From Capnocytophaga sp. oral taxon 338 str. F0234 (GTDB lineage: Bacteria; Bacteroidota; Bacteroidia; Flavobacteriales; Flavobacteriaceae), in contig NZ_GL872413.1 in the NCBI RefSeq assembly GCF_000192225.1, forward strand, positions 515,455 through 579,454: a stretch of DNA of 64,000 bases, read 5' to 3'. The notes under the pieces are model-generated. The model did no database searches. It saw nothing but the letters and a program-made list of their open reading frames with translations, and had not been told where the DNA came from. Of the stretch, positions 19,038 to 28,337 are shown one piece after another (within the stretch, counting starts at the first letter, position 1; each line of letters begins with the position of its first letter). A program made the position numbers and the translations under genes.

Positions 19038-21448
19038 ATTCTCTTGTCTTTTTCCGTGTTAGTAGACTCCTCGTCCTCATCTTCTCCAAGGACATCTATA
19101 TTAGGTTCTTTAAGTGTTTGTTTGTTGGCAATACTTTTTTCCAAAGCTATTAATAAGGAAGGGAGTAGGATAAGGTTACTTGCCATGGCAAAGAGTAAAG
19201 TAGTTGAGATGAGTCCACCCAGTGCCTTAGTGCCTCCAAAACGGGAGAGTGTAAAGATAGAAAAGCCAAAGAATAACACTATGGAAGTGTAGAACATACT
19301 AATCCCTGTTTCCTGTAAAGCAGCATATACTGAGCGTTTTACTTTCCAATTATGGTAAATCAGTTCTTGACGGTATTTGGCAAGGAAATGAATAGTATCA
19401 TCAATAGAAATACCGAAAGCAATACCAAATACTAAAATAGTAGAAGGTTTCAGAGGAATCCCTGCATACCCCATGACTCCTGCCGTAATAAGTAGAGGTA
19501 ATAAGTTAGGAATCAAGGAGATAATTACCATTTTAAACGAACGAAACATATACCCCATCATTAAGGCAATAATCCCAATGGTAAGGAGTAAGGACTGGAT
19601 AAGGTTCCCTACTAAGTAATCTGTTCCTTTGGTGAACATATAAGCCTTTCCTGTAAGGCGAATAGTGTATTGATCTTTAGGGAAGAGTTTGTCAGTTTGT
19701 TTAGCAATAGCTTCCTCTATATGATGCATTTTCTCGGTGCCAATATCCTTCATAAAAACAGTAATACGGGCTATCTGTCCTGTGCTATCTACAATACTAT
19801 GAAGCATATCGGACTTGCCTCCTGAATTCTTAATATAGGAAAGTAAGAAAGTGCGCTCTTGAGCGGTAGGGAGATCAAAATACGAAGCCTTTCCATTATA
19901 AAAAGCTTGTCGAGCATATTTTACTAATCTGACTACCGAAATGGGTTGAGATATTTCAGGTATATCTTCTAAGAATTCTTCTAACTTAGCCATACTCTGT
20001 AGGGTATTAGGGCGCATAACACCATTTTTTCGTCCTGTATCTACCGTAATTTCCAGAGGCATGATCCCTCCGAACTGCTTTTCAAAGAAAAGAATATCGT
20101 CATAGAATGTTTCACTCTTGGGCATGTCCTCAATAATGCTTCCTGAGATATGTATACGATATATTCCAATAATACTTACTACAAGAAGAGCAACAGCTAC
20201 GGAGAAAGTAGCAAAACGATGTTTCTTAACAATCTGCTCTATAGTTTGCAAGAGCCCTCCTATCCATTGTTTGGACAAATGTTTCAGGTGCCTCTCTTTT
20301 GGAATAGGCATAAAGCTATAGATGATAGGGATAAGGCATAATGAGATTACGTATAAGCACATAATACTGATGGAAGAGACAATACCAAATTCCTTAAGTA
20401 TTTTACTTTCTGTAATGATAAAAGTAGCAAAGCCCGCTGCTGTAGTTAGGTTGGTTAGCAAGGTAACATTCCCTACTTTGGTAATTACTCGCTGAAGAGC
20501 CATTGCCTTATAGCCATGCTTTTGTATTTCTTGCTGGTAACGGTTAATAAGAAAAACACAATTTGGTACCCCAATAACTATGACCAGAGGAGGAATAACA
20601 GCAGTGAGTATGGTAATCTCATAATGGAAAAGTCCTAAAAAACCGAATGCCCACATTACCCCAACCAGTACACAGCAGAGGGAGATAAACATAGCACGAA
20701 AAGAACGAAAGAAGAAGAGTAGCACTAAACAGGTTGCCAGTAGGGCTCCTCCTATGAAAAGTCCTATCTCTCCTGTAATAACCTCAGTGCTTAGGGTACG
20801 TATATAGGGCATCCCTGAAACATACAAAGGAGTTTGTAGCTCAGTTTGATATTTTTCTATTAAGGGTCTGAGGTCTTTAAGAATAAAATCCTTACGAATA
20901 GCAGTATTAACAATATCCTTGCGTAAAGAGACCGCCATACGTAAGGTAGTTCTCTTTTGGTTAAATAGAAGTCCTTCATACACAGGGGTCTGTGTAAGGA
21001 GCTTGTGAGTGAGCGTGTCTAATTCCTTTTGATTTTTTATCTGTTTAGGGAAGAAATCATGAGTTACAAAAGCCTCTTTCACAGTATCCTTGACCAACTC
21101 TTTAATAGTATTGAGGGAGAGTACACCTTCCACTTGAGGATATTTCTGTAAATCAGAGGCAAGGGCATTCCACTTATTGAACTTTTCAAGTGTTTCAATA
21201 GCCTTACTATCTACTCCAATAACCACTAAGTTTCCTTCTTCTCCAAAAATCTTTAGGAATTGTTCATATTCCTTACTAATAGGGTTGTCTTCGGGAAGCA
21301 TGTTTGCTTCGGAATAGGTCATACGGATGTTCTTCCATTGTGATGCTAAAAAAATGGTAATTCCTGCAAAAAGAGCAAGAAATACATAGCGATTACGCAA
21401 TACTAAGCGTGCTACGAACATCCAGAAATTATTTAGTACTTTCCTCAC
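19034..21448 (-). CDS. MMPL/RND-superfamily transporter
   Basis: Inner-membrane protein of 804 residues made of two repeats, each one helix, a large periplasmic loop and five helices. The second half carries the RND motif GIAFGISIDDTIHFLAKY. The corresponding position in the first half reads VIGVPNCVFLINRY and lacks the paired Asp. MMPL proteins export lipids or hydrophobic molecules using the proton gradient. The link with the patatin and DUF502 genes suggests envelope lipid handling (inference). The acidic C-terminal tail (GEDEDEEST) is soluble. Confidence 0.88.
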   Translation of the reverse strand: MRKVLNNFWMFVARLVLRNRYVFLALFAGITIFLASQWKNIRMTYSEANMLPEDNPISKEYEQFLKIFGEEGNLVVIGVDSKAIETLEKFNKWNALASDLQKYPQVEGVLSLNTIKELVKDTVKEAFVTHDFFPKQIKNQKELDTLTHKLLTQTPVYEGLLFNQKRTTLRMAVSLRKDIVNTAIRKDFILKDLRPLIEKYQTELQTPLYVSGMPYIRTLSTEVITGEIGLFIGGALLATCLVLLFFFRSFRAMFISLCCVLVGVMWAFGFLGLFHYEITILTAVIPPLVIVIGVPNCVFLINRYQQEIQKHGYKAMALQRVITKVGNVTLLTNLTTAAGFATFIITESKILKEFGIVSSISIMCLYVISLCLIPIIYSFMPIPKERHLKHLSKQWIGGLLQTIEQIVKKHRFATFSVAVALLVVSIIGIYRIHISGSIIEDMPKSETFYDDILFFEKQFGGIMPLEITVDTGRKNGVMRPNTLQSMAKLEEFLEDIPEISQPISVVRLVKYARQAFYNGKASYFDLPTAQERTFLLSYIKNSGGKSDMLHSIVDSTGQIARITVFMKDIGTEKMHHIEEAIAKQTDKLFPKDQYTIRLTGKAYMFTKGTDYLVGNLIQSLLLTIGIIALMMGYMFRSFKMVIISLIPNLLPLLITAGVMGYAGIPLKPSTILVFGIAFGISIDDTIHFLAKYRQELIYHNWKVKRSVYAALQETGISMFYTSIVLFFGFSIFTLSRFGGTKALGGLISTTLLFAMASNLILLPSLLIALEKSIANKQTLKEPNIDVLGEDEDEESTNTEKDKRI

Positions 21449-21524
21449 TTTCAGTTGTTTAATAAGATAATGGTGAAAAATAGAGTTTCATTCCTCACTT
21501 TTTGTTTTTCATTTAACATTGGTG

Positions 21525-21532
21525 CAAAGGTA
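21525..21532 (-). promoter_or_regulatory. Promoter element of the MMPL operon
   Basis: TACCTTTG on the minus strand, 76 bases before the MMPL start and back to back with the glmS promoter. Confidence 0.55.
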
Positions 21533-21549
21533 AGCAAAATAGTAAGAAC

Positions 21550-21579
21550 TTTGTAAATAAAAAAAAAATTGTAACTTTG
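21550..21579 (+). promoter_or_regulatory. glmS promoter
   Basis: A TTTG element (21550-21553) and TAACTTTG (21572-21579) with an 18-base spacer, a good match to the Bacteroidota promoter consensus. Transcription should start near 21587, leaving a leader of about 28 bases, too short for a glmS ribozyme. Confidence 0.65.
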
Positions 21580-21614
21580 CACTTAATTCAGGAATATTTA
21601 GAAATAATAAAAAT

Positions 21615-23465
21615 ATGTGTGGAATTGTAGGATATATAGGAAATAAGAATGCATATCCCATTATCATTAATGGTCTTAAGCGTTTAGAATATAGGGGGTA
21701 TGATAGTGCCGGTTTTATTGTGAATGCGGGGAAGTTTGTCTGTACTAAAACCAAAGGAAAAGTTTCTGACTTGGAAGAAAAAGCCTCCAAAGAAGGAAGT
21801 GAGGCAACTCATACCTGTTACGGTATGGGACATACTCGTTGGGCAACTCATGGGGTACCTAGTAACGTTAACTCACACCCTCATCTGTCTAATTCTGGAA
21901 AATTAGCTATAGTACACAATGGTATCATTGAAAACTATCTAAGTATCAAGAAACGATTACAGAAGGAAGGATTCACATTCCATTCGGAAACTGATACAGA
22001 AGTATTGGTGAACTTTATAGAGTACCTTAAGAATAAGGAGCAGGTAGATCTTGAAACAGCGGTGCGCTATGCCCTTATTGAGGTAGTGGGAGCTTATGCC
22101 ATTGCTGTAATGGAGGAGGATAATCCCACTAAGATGGTGGTAGCCCGCTTGGGTAGCCCGTTGGTGATAGGTATAGGAGAAAATGAGTTCTATATAGCCT
22201 CCGATGCTTCTCCTTTCATTGAATATACCAAGAATGCCTTATATCTGGAAGACGGAGAAATGGCTGTTATTGAACTTAATAAGGATATAGAGGTTCGTAA
22301 AATATTGGATAACAAGGAAGTAAATCCTTTTGTACAAGAACTTAAACTTAATTTGGATGCTATAGAGAAGGGTGGTTATGAGCATTTTATGCTTAAAGAG
22401 ATTTTTGAGCAACCTCAATCCATTCATGATACTATGCGAGGTCGTCTACTAGAGGATGGTACTACTAAAATATCAGGTATTAATAATAATCTTAGACAAT
22501 TTCTTAATGCAGATCGCATTATTATAGTAGCCTGTGGTACTTCTTGGAATGCAGGATTGATAGGAGAATACCTTTTTGAAGAACTAGCACGTATTCCTGT
22601 GGAGGTAGAATATGCCTCTGAGTTTCGCTACCGTAATCCTGTGATCAATCCTTCAGATATAGTGATTGCGATATCCCAATCAGGAGAGACGGCAGATACC
22701 TTAGCAGCACTGAAGTTAGCCAAAGAAAAAAGGGCTTTTATCTATGGAATTTGTAATGTAGTGGGTTCTTCCATCGTGCGCCTTACGGATTCAGGAACTT
22801 ATACTCATGCGGGTCCTGAGATAGGTGTAGCCTCCACTAAGGCTTTCACTACACAGCTTACAGTACTGACCCTCTTAGCATTGCATTTAGGACACAAAAA
22901 GGGAACTATAAATCCACATACCTATAAGAAACTCTGTATGCAGCTCTCTCAGATCCCTGACCTGGTAGCACAAACTCTTGAAATGGTTAAGGAAAAGGTA
23001 ATAGAAATTGCTAAGAAATATAAGGATGTCTCTAATTGCCTTTACTTAGGAAGAGGATTGAATTTTCCAGTGGCTTTGGAAGGAGCTCTAAAGCTTAAGG
23101 AAATTTCCTATATCCATGCAGAGGGCTATCCAGCTGCTGAAATGAAGCATGGACCTATTGCTCTGATAGATGAGAATATGCCCGTTATATTCTTAGCCCC
23201 TTCTAAGGGACATTATGAAAAGGTAGTTTCCAATGCACAAGAAATCAAGGCGCGTAAAGGAAAAATCATAGCGATAGTAACTCAAGGAGATACTCAAATG
23301 AGTCATATAGCTGACCATATCTTAGAGATTCCGGAAGTGGATGAATTATTCTCACCTATCCTTAGTGTTATTCCTTTGCAACTTCTCGCTTATTATATAG
23401 CTACTATGCGTGGTTGTAATGTAGATCAGCCTCGTAATTTAGCGAAATCTGTGACAGTAGAATAA
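21615..23465 (+). CDS. glmS: Glutamine--fructose-6-phosphate aminotransferase
   Basis: First enzyme of UDP-GlcNAc synthesis, converting fructose-6-phosphate and glutamine to glucosamine-6-phosphate, 616 residues. The N-terminal glutaminase has the catalytic Cys2 (MCGIVGYIG) and GHTRWATHG. Two SIS isomerase domains (about 290-430 and 460-600) contain CGTSWNAG, SQSGETADT and GRGLNFPVALEGALKLKE. The C-terminus PRNLAKSVTVE is the normal family end. Stand-alone unit, divergent from the MMPL operon. Confidence 0.97.
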   Translation: MCGIVGYIGNKNAYPIIINGLKRLEYRGYDSAGFIVNAGKFVCTKTKGKVSDLEEKASKEGSEATHTCYGMGHTRWATHGVPSNVNSHPHLSNSGKLAIVHNGIIENYLSIKKRLQKEGFTFHSETDTEVLVNFIEYLKNKEQVDLETAVRYALIEVVGAYAIAVMEEDNPTKMVVARLGSPLVIGIGENEFYIASDASPFIEYTKNALYLEDGEMAVIELNKDIEVRKILDNKEVNPFVQELKLNLDAIEKGGYEHFMLKEIFEQPQSIHDTMRGRLLEDGTTKISGINNNLRQFLNADRIIIVACGTSWNAGLIGEYLFEELARIPVEVEYASEFRYRNPVINPSDIVIAISQSGETADTLAALKLAKEKRAFIYGICNVVGSSIVRLTDSGTYTHAGPEIGVASTKAFTTQLTVLTLLALHLGHKKGTINPHTYKKLCMQLSQIPDLVAQTLEMVKEKVIEIAKKYKDVSNCLYLGRGLNFPVALEGALKLKEISYIHAEGYPAAEMKHGPIALIDENMPVIFLAPSKGHYEKVVSNAQEIKARKGKIIAIVTQGDTQMSHIADHILEIPEVDELFSPILSVIPLQLLAYYIATMRGCNVDQPRNLAKSVTVE

Positions 23466-23583
23466 GTGCTTTTTGGCAAAAGAAACTTTATTAGAAATTA
23501 CTTTTTGATAAAGTCTTGTCTTCCAAAAGGTTATATAGAGAATAAAAAACATCAATTTATTTTGGTAATTAAAAAAAAGGTTG

Positions 23584-23591
23584 TACCTTTG
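23584..23591 (+). promoter_or_regulatory. tRNA-fMet promoter element
   Basis: TACCTTTG, 11 bases before the mature tRNA 5' end. Confidence 0.55.
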
Positions 23592-23602
23592 CACCCATAA
23601 AT

Positions 23603-23675
<73 letters not shown>

Positions 23676-23694
23676 CGAAATAACAATCCCAATA

Positions 23695-23722
23695 AAAATA
23701 CGCCTTCAAGCGTATTTTTTTT
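23695..23722 (+). terminator. Terminator after tRNA-fMet
   Basis: AAAATACGC and GCGTATTTT arms around CTTCAA, followed by a T run. Confidence 0.8.
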
Positions 23723-23873
23723 ATGCCCTATTCTTAAATTTGGTAATGTATTGGAGGATTGTCAATATTATGAGAATGTTGAATTTTAAAGGATTATTAT
23801 ATTTATATGATATTTTGAACAACCTTTTTAGGACGTGACCTTTTAAATTTGTAGTAGTTTGCAATAAAAATAG

Positions 23874-23881
23874 TACCTTTG
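23874..23881 (+). promoter_or_regulatory. Promoter element of the glycosidase-like lipoprotein gene
   Basis: TACCTTTG, 26 bases before the start codon. Confidence 0.5.
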
Positions 23882-23907
23882 TGCTTTCAAAATAGAATTA
23901 TTAACAA

Positions 23908-24867
23908 ATGAAAAGAATATTATACTTATGTATGGCAATCGCTTTTATAGCTTGCCATAAAAATAATGACGGAGTTTCTCAATCAGATCCTAATAAACCT
24001 ATTCCTGATAAGCCAATTCCAGACAAACCTACCCCTGATAAGCCTACCAATGCCTATTTGTATGGTATTACTATAGATGATAGTTGGGAGGAATCGGGGG
24101 TTACTGTTCAGCAGATTGTAGAGGCTATCAAGGCAATGCCTGTGAAGCCTACGGTGCGCATTGTGATGTCTAAGGGTACCGCAATAGCAGATTATAAACC
24201 GCTTTTTTCAGCTATTCACCAAGTGGCTTATGTGATGGCAACTCCTGCCGATTCAGAAGATATGAAGGGATATACCAGTGTGAAGAGTTATCTGAAGAGG
24301 TTTCAGGATTCATATAAGGAACTCTCGACATATACCGATTTTTGGGAAGTGGGCAATGAAATTAACGGAGAAGGTTGGCTGGGGGACGACCCTCAGTTTG
24401 TTGCCGCTAAAGCCTATGCTGCTTATAAGTTTATTCGTAGTAAAAATGCAAAAACAGTGCTTGTGAGCTACTATTTTAAGCCAGGTGACCAAAAGGTAAC
24501 GATGGAGGATTGGCTAAAAAGATATATTCCCGAAGATATGAAAAAACAGTTGGATTATGTACTGGTAAGCTATTACGAAGATGATAACGGCAATTACCAG
24601 CCTAATTGGCAAAAGGTATTTAATAATCTGGAAACTATCTTCCCGAATGTGAAATTAGGGATAGGGGAATGTGGCAATAATGATTATAAAAAATACCCTA
24701 TACAGAGCAAAGTACAAAGAGCAAAGTACTATTATGCAATGCCCAAATATGTAAAGAACTACGTGGGTGGTTATTTTTGGTGGTATTGGGTACAGGACTG
24801 TGTACCTCATCAAGACAGTGAAGTTTTTAAGGCTATCAACAGCAGTATTAAGCAAACGCTTAAATAA
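23908..24867 (+). CDS. Glycoside hydrolase-like lipoprotein
   Basis: Lipoprotein of 319 residues with lipobox AFIAC (Cys16) followed by HKNNDG. A low-complexity linker with four PDKP-type units (about 29-49) leads to a TIM-barrel-like domain. Two glutamates fit clan GH-A: the acid/base in FWEVGNEINGEGW (about residue 150) and a nucleophile candidate in LGIGECGNND (about residue 253). An aromatic-rich stretch GGYFWWYWVQD lies near the end. It probably trims glycans at the cell surface or in the periplasm. The family and substrate are not recognised. Stand-alone gene between the tRNA and murG. Confidence 0.65.
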   Translation: MKRILYLCMAIAFIACHKNNDGVSQSDPNKPIPDKPIPDKPTPDKPTNAYLYGITIDDSWEESGVTVQQIVEAIKAMPVKPTVRIVMSKGTAIADYKPLFSAIHQVAYVMATPADSEDMKGYTSVKSYLKRFQDSYKELSTYTDFWEVGNEINGEGWLGDDPQFVAAKAYAAYKFIRSKNAKTVLVSYYFKPGDQKVTMEDWLKRYIPEDMKKQLDYVLVSYYEDDNGNYQPNWQKVFNNLETIFPNVKLGIGECGNNDYKKYPIQSKVQRAKYYYAMPKYVKNYVGGYFWWYWVQDCVPHQDSEVFKAINSSIKQTLK

Positions 24868-24891
24868 TATTGCTTTTTGTGAAGATTTGCG

Positions 24892-24899
24892 TACCTTTG
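24892..24899 (+). promoter_or_regulatory. murG promoter element
   Basis: TACCTTTG with a TTG 19 bases upstream (24870-24872), 19 bases before the murG start. Confidence 0.55.
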
Positions 24900-24918
24900 C
24901 ACCAAAATAGAATAAAAA

Positions 24919-26007
24919 ATGAAAAAGTTTATCCTCTCAGGAGGAGGTACAGGAGGGCATATTTATCCTGCCATAGCTATTGCTAATGAACTTAAGAGGA
25001 GATATCCTAATGCAGAGTTTCTTTTTGTGGGAGCACAAGGAAAAATGGAGATGCAAAAGGTGCCTCAGGAAGGGTATCGCATAGTGGGACTCCCTATTCG
25101 GGGACTCCAGCGTAAGATAAGTCTGGATACCTTGTTCTTCCCTTTTAGGCTACTGTATAGTTTGTGGAAAGCCTGTAAGATCATTAAGGACTTCCAGCCC
25201 GATGTAGTCATAGGGACAGGAGGATATGCTTCAGCACCTACTCTTAAGGCGGCACAGTGGCTTGGAGTACCTTATTTTATTCAAGAACAGAATTCCTATG
25301 CCGGAATAACCAATAAGTGGGTTTACAAGGGAGCCAAGGGTATCTTTGTTGCTTATGAACAGATGGAGCGATTTTTTCCCCATACACCAATTTTCCTTAC
25401 AGGGAACCCCATACGGGAGGACTTAATACAACTCAAGAATAAGGATACAGATGCATTTGCTCATTTTTCTCTTGATCCAACTGTCTTTACGCTTTTAGTC
25501 TTAGGAGGAAGCTTAGGAGCTCGAAAAATAAATGAATTAGTAGATACTTATCTGACGGATTTTAAAGAAAGAAAGATACAGGTGCTATGGCAGTGTGGAA
25601 AGCTCTACTATGAAGAATATAAGGGAAGGGAGTCTCAAGAGGTGCGTATTGTGCCTTTTATTGAAGATATGAAAGCTGCTTTTAGCATTGCTGATGTTAT
25701 TATTTCTCGTGCAGGGGCTAGTACTGTAAGTGAATTGGCGGTCGTAGGGAAACCTGTTATATTTATTCCTTCTCCTAATGTAGCTGAAGATCACCAGAGG
25801 AAAAATGCACAAGCTATAGTGGATAAGAATGCTGCACTCTTACTTAAAGAAACAGCTATACAAACACAATTTCTCTCTCTTCTTGATGAGTTACACCAGC
25901 ATGCACAGAAAAGGGAAGAACTCTCTGAAAACTTCAAAAAACTTGCTCATCCGCAGGCTACTCAGGAAATCATTGATCAAATTATAAAGATAAAGGACAA
26001 GATATAG
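24919..26007 (+). CDS. murG: UDP-GlcNAc--lipid I GlcNAc transferase MurG
   Basis: GT28 glycosyltransferase that makes lipid II from lipid I at the inner face of the membrane, 362 residues. The family loops are present: [15 protein letters not shown] at the N-terminus, [18 protein letters not shown], and the UDP-GlcNAc site [23 protein letters not shown]. It stands apart from the division/cell-wall cluster, with its own promoter. The stop is 9 bases from that of the converging nucleotidyltransferase. Confidence 0.97.
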   Translation: MKKFILSGGGTGGHIYPAIAIANELKRRYPNAEFLFVGAQGKMEMQKVPQEGYRIVGLPIRGLQRKISLDTLFFPFRLLYSLWKACKIIKDFQPDVVIGTGGYASAPTLKAAQWLGVPYFIQEQNSYAGITNKWVYKGAKGIFVAYEQMERFFPHTPIFLTGNPIREDLIQLKNKDTDAFAHFSLDPTVFTLLVLGGSLGARKINELVDTYLTDFKERKIQVLWQCGKLYYEEYKGRESQEVRIVPFIEDMKAAFSIADVIISRAGASTVSELAVVGKPVIFIPSPNVAEDHQRKNAQAIVDKNAALLLKETAIQTQFLSLLDELHQHAQKREELSENFKKLAHPQATQEIIDQIIKIKDKI

Positions 26008-26016
26008 TATTTTAGC

Positions 26017-26880
26017 CTATACCTCATTAGGGTATATCCCTTTTTCAGTAAGCGTTTCTATTTCCTTTTTTACCAAAGGTAGGTCATCCCGATAAGTCAT
26101 GCCAAACCAAACCTCATCGGTAGGGAGTATTCTTATCACATATCCTTGATGCTTAGCTTCACTTACTAAGGTAGGAATATAGAACTCTGCAGTAGGGTTT
26201 TCTTTGTTTTCCTTAATAAAGGTTTCAAAAAGAGGAATTCCTATCTGGAAGATATCTGGGGTAAATCCCCAGAAGTTCATAGAGACAAAAGTAGAGAGGG
26301 GAAATAGATTTCCCGTAGCCTCATCAATGGCTTCATGGGGGTTACTCTTGCGAAGTTTGGTATGCTCTTGTATTTCTATAAGGTTATTCTTATCATCTGT
26401 TGAGCAAATACCTCGTGAAACAGTTCCATTTTCACTCAAAGAATTCCCCAACTTATATCCAGCAGAGTAGAAGACACCTTCCTCTTTTTTACGCAAAGCC
26501 TCAGCCATCATGGAAAAGGCTCCTTTTCCATAAAAATCATCAGCATTGATAATAAGGAAAGGATTTTTCACACTATCCTTTAGGCACAAAAGAGCATGTC
26601 CTGTTCCCCAAGGCTTCTTACGCTCTAAGTATTTGGGAGTAAGCCTATCCTGAAATACAAAAGAGATTTTTGCTTTTGGGAATCTGTCCTTGAAATGCGC
26701 CCTCATCATCGCTTCTATCTCACTACGAATAATGAGAACAACTTCATCAAAGCCTGCTCTAAGAGCATCATAGATGGAGTAATCCAATAGAATGGCACGC
26801 TGGTGGATGGGTTCTATTTGCTTATCTGCCCCAAAGCGGGATCCAAGTCCAGCGGCAAGAATGGCTAAGGTTATCTTCAT
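26017..26880 (-). CDS. Sugar-phosphate nucleotidyltransferase-like protein
   Basis: NTP-transferase fold, 287 residues, with the N-terminal signature LAAGLGSRFGADKQIEPI and the metal-binding Asp pair in LIINADDFYGKGAF (about residues 113-126). Family members activate sugar phosphates with UTP or other NTPs. The exact substrate is not clear and the protein is not a canonical GalU or RmlA. Third gene of the LLM oxidoreductase-aroQ-nucleotidyltransferase run (21-base gap). Confidence 0.8.
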   Translation of the reverse strand: MKITLAILAAGLGSRFGADKQIEPIHQRAILLDYSIYDALRAGFDEVVLIIRSEIEAMMRAHFKDRFPKAKISFVFQDRLTPKYLERKKPWGTGHALLCLKDSVKNPFLIINADDFYGKGAFSMMAEALRKKEEGVFYSAGYKLGNSLSENGTVSRGICSTDDKNNLIEIQEHTKLRKSNPHEAIDEATGNLFPLSTFVSMNFWGFTPDIFQIGIPLFETFIKENKENPTAEFYIPTLVSEAKHQGYVIRILPTDEVWFGMTYRDDLPLVKKEIETLTEKGIYPNEV

Positions 26881-26901
26881 AGGTTGTAAATATTCAATAA
26901 T

Positions 26902-27324
26902 TTATTTCTTTTGTAAAAAACTTTCAACAGCAAGCCGATAGCCTTCTATTCCAAAACCTATAATAATACCTTTAGCTACAGGGGAGATAAAAGAATGATG
27001 CCGAAAAGTCTCTCGTGCAAAAGTATTGGAAATATGCACTTCTACCACAGGGGTCGTAATGCTACGGATAGCGTCCTGCAAAGCTACTGAGGTATGGGTA
27101 TAGGCTCCTGCATTGAGAATAATTCCCTCATAGGAAAAACCTACTTGATGAAGCTTATCTATAAGGGCTCCCTCATGGTTGGACTGAAAGAAAGAGAATT
27201 CTACTTCAGGATAATCCTTGCATAACCCTTGATAAAAATACTCAAAGGTGCCTTCTCCATATACGGAAGGTTCTCTTTTCCCTAACAGGTTAAGGTTGGG
27301 TCCATGAATAATGATAAGTTTCAT
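26902..27324 (-). CDS. aroQ: 3-dehydroquinate dehydratase, type II
   Basis: Third shikimate-pathway enzyme, dehydrating 3-dehydroquinate to 3-dehydroshikimate, 140 residues (dodecameric type II family, normal length). Visible motifs are HGPNLNLLGKREPSVYG with the catalytic Tyr, NAGAYTHTSVALQDA, and EVHISNTFARETFRHHS with the conserved His and Arg. It lies 5 bases after the LLM oxidoreductase gene. Confidence 0.96.
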   Translation of the reverse strand: MKLIIIHGPNLNLLGKREPSVYGEGTFEYFYQGLCKDYPEVEFSFFQSNHEGALIDKLHQVGFSYEGIILNAGAYTHTSVALQDAIRSITTPVVEVHISNTFARETFRHHSFISPVAKGIIIGFGIEGYRLAVESFLQKK

Positions 27325-27329
27325 CCTTC

Positions 27330-28253
27330 TTAGTCTTCATTAATATAGGGAAGTACTTCTTTGCCAATTTCTTCTAATACCTCATTCATAGGTCTGGAGC
27401 AGAACTTAGGAATGAAAATAGCATGACTTACTCCCATGAATTGTAAAGTCTGTAGCAGGTCAAGGAGATAACTGCGCCCTAAGCGGAAGCCGAGTTCTAT
27501 ATTGATAGGTTCAGCATCAGGATTCTCTACAAGGTCAATATACAGAGGCTGTATATAAGGCTTATTAGGCTGGTTATGCTTTTTGAGGGTTTCTTTCCAG
27601 TTCTGGATGATATTCTTGGTATAGGCGAACTCTCGAGGATAATATATCCAACCATCTCCATGCTGGGCTATCCAGTCTAGATTAATACCTCCTGCATGCC
27701 CAGTGATGTACATAGGGATATTTCTGTTCAGTGGTTTAGGAATTACATCGGCTTCTCCTTGCAATTTTCCAAAGGGAGTATCATATTTTGGGAAATCTTC
27801 TTTCCAGAAAGTACGGATGGTCTCCATTTGTCGCATAAAATCTATGCTGCGATTCTCATAAGGCTTATTGAAGGCAGGGTACTCTATAGCACGGTCTCCA
27901 GAGGCTATTCCTAAGTGCAATCGGTTAGGGAAGAGGCAATCCACACTAGCGGCTGCTTTGGCAAAGTGGATAGGATGTCGTAAGGGAAGTACCATACTGG
28001 CGGTACCTATCTTAATATTCTTAGTGAGGGTTGCTATATGGGATAAGTATACCCAGGGGTCATATATTTGCCCAACATCTCGGAAATTGGGATCGAAGAG
28101 AGGTACATCTCTTACCCAGAGTGTATCAAAACCCAATTCTTCTGCTTGTAGAGCAAGACTGATTTGTTCCTCTTTGTTCATGCGAGGGATAGGTCCTTCA
28201 AAGGCTTCTATAGGGAAAAGTATTCCAAGGGAAAGTTTGTCTGTTGCTATCAT
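27330..28253 (-). CDS. LLM class flavin-dependent oxidoreductase
   Basis: Luciferase-like monooxygenase fold, 307 residues. The N-terminal part has ALQAEELGFDTLWVRDVP, followed by TKNIKIGTASMVLPLRHP and LGIASGDRAIEYPAF, which line the flavin site in this family. It uses reduced FMN or F420 on an unknown substrate; Bacteroidota lack F420, so FMN is more likely (inference). First gene of a three-gene run with aroQ and the nucleotidyltransferase; no functional link to aroQ is evident. Confidence 0.87.
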   Translation of the reverse strand: MIATDKLSLGILFPIEAFEGPIPRMNKEEQISLALQAEELGFDTLWVRDVPLFDPNFRDVGQIYDPWVYLSHIATLTKNIKIGTASMVLPLRHPIHFAKAAASVDCLFPNRLHLGIASGDRAIEYPAFNKPYENRSIDFMRQMETIRTFWKEDFPKYDTPFGKLQGEADVIPKPLNRNIPMYITGHAGGINLDWIAQHGDGWIYYPREFAYTKNIIQNWKETLKKHNQPNKPYIQPLYIDLVENPDAEPINIELGFRLGRSYLLDLLQTLQFMGVSHAIFIPKFCSRPMNEVLEEIGKEVLPYINED

Positions 28254-28305
28254 ATAAGTTGTGAGTTTTTAATTCTGAGTTCTTTACTTTTCTCTTAATA
28301 TTGGG

Positions 28306-28313
28306 CAAAGGTA
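28306..28313 (-). promoter_or_regulatory. Promoter element of the LLM-aroQ operon
   Basis: TACCTTTG on the minus strand, 53 bases before the start codon. Confidence 0.55.
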
Positions 28314-28337
28314 CAATTTTTTCTTTAAAAATTGAAA

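Noticed and set aside
21580-21614. glmS riboswitch-ribozyme
   Set aside because: The leader is only about 30 bases, far too short for the ribozyme, which belongs to Gram-positive lineages.
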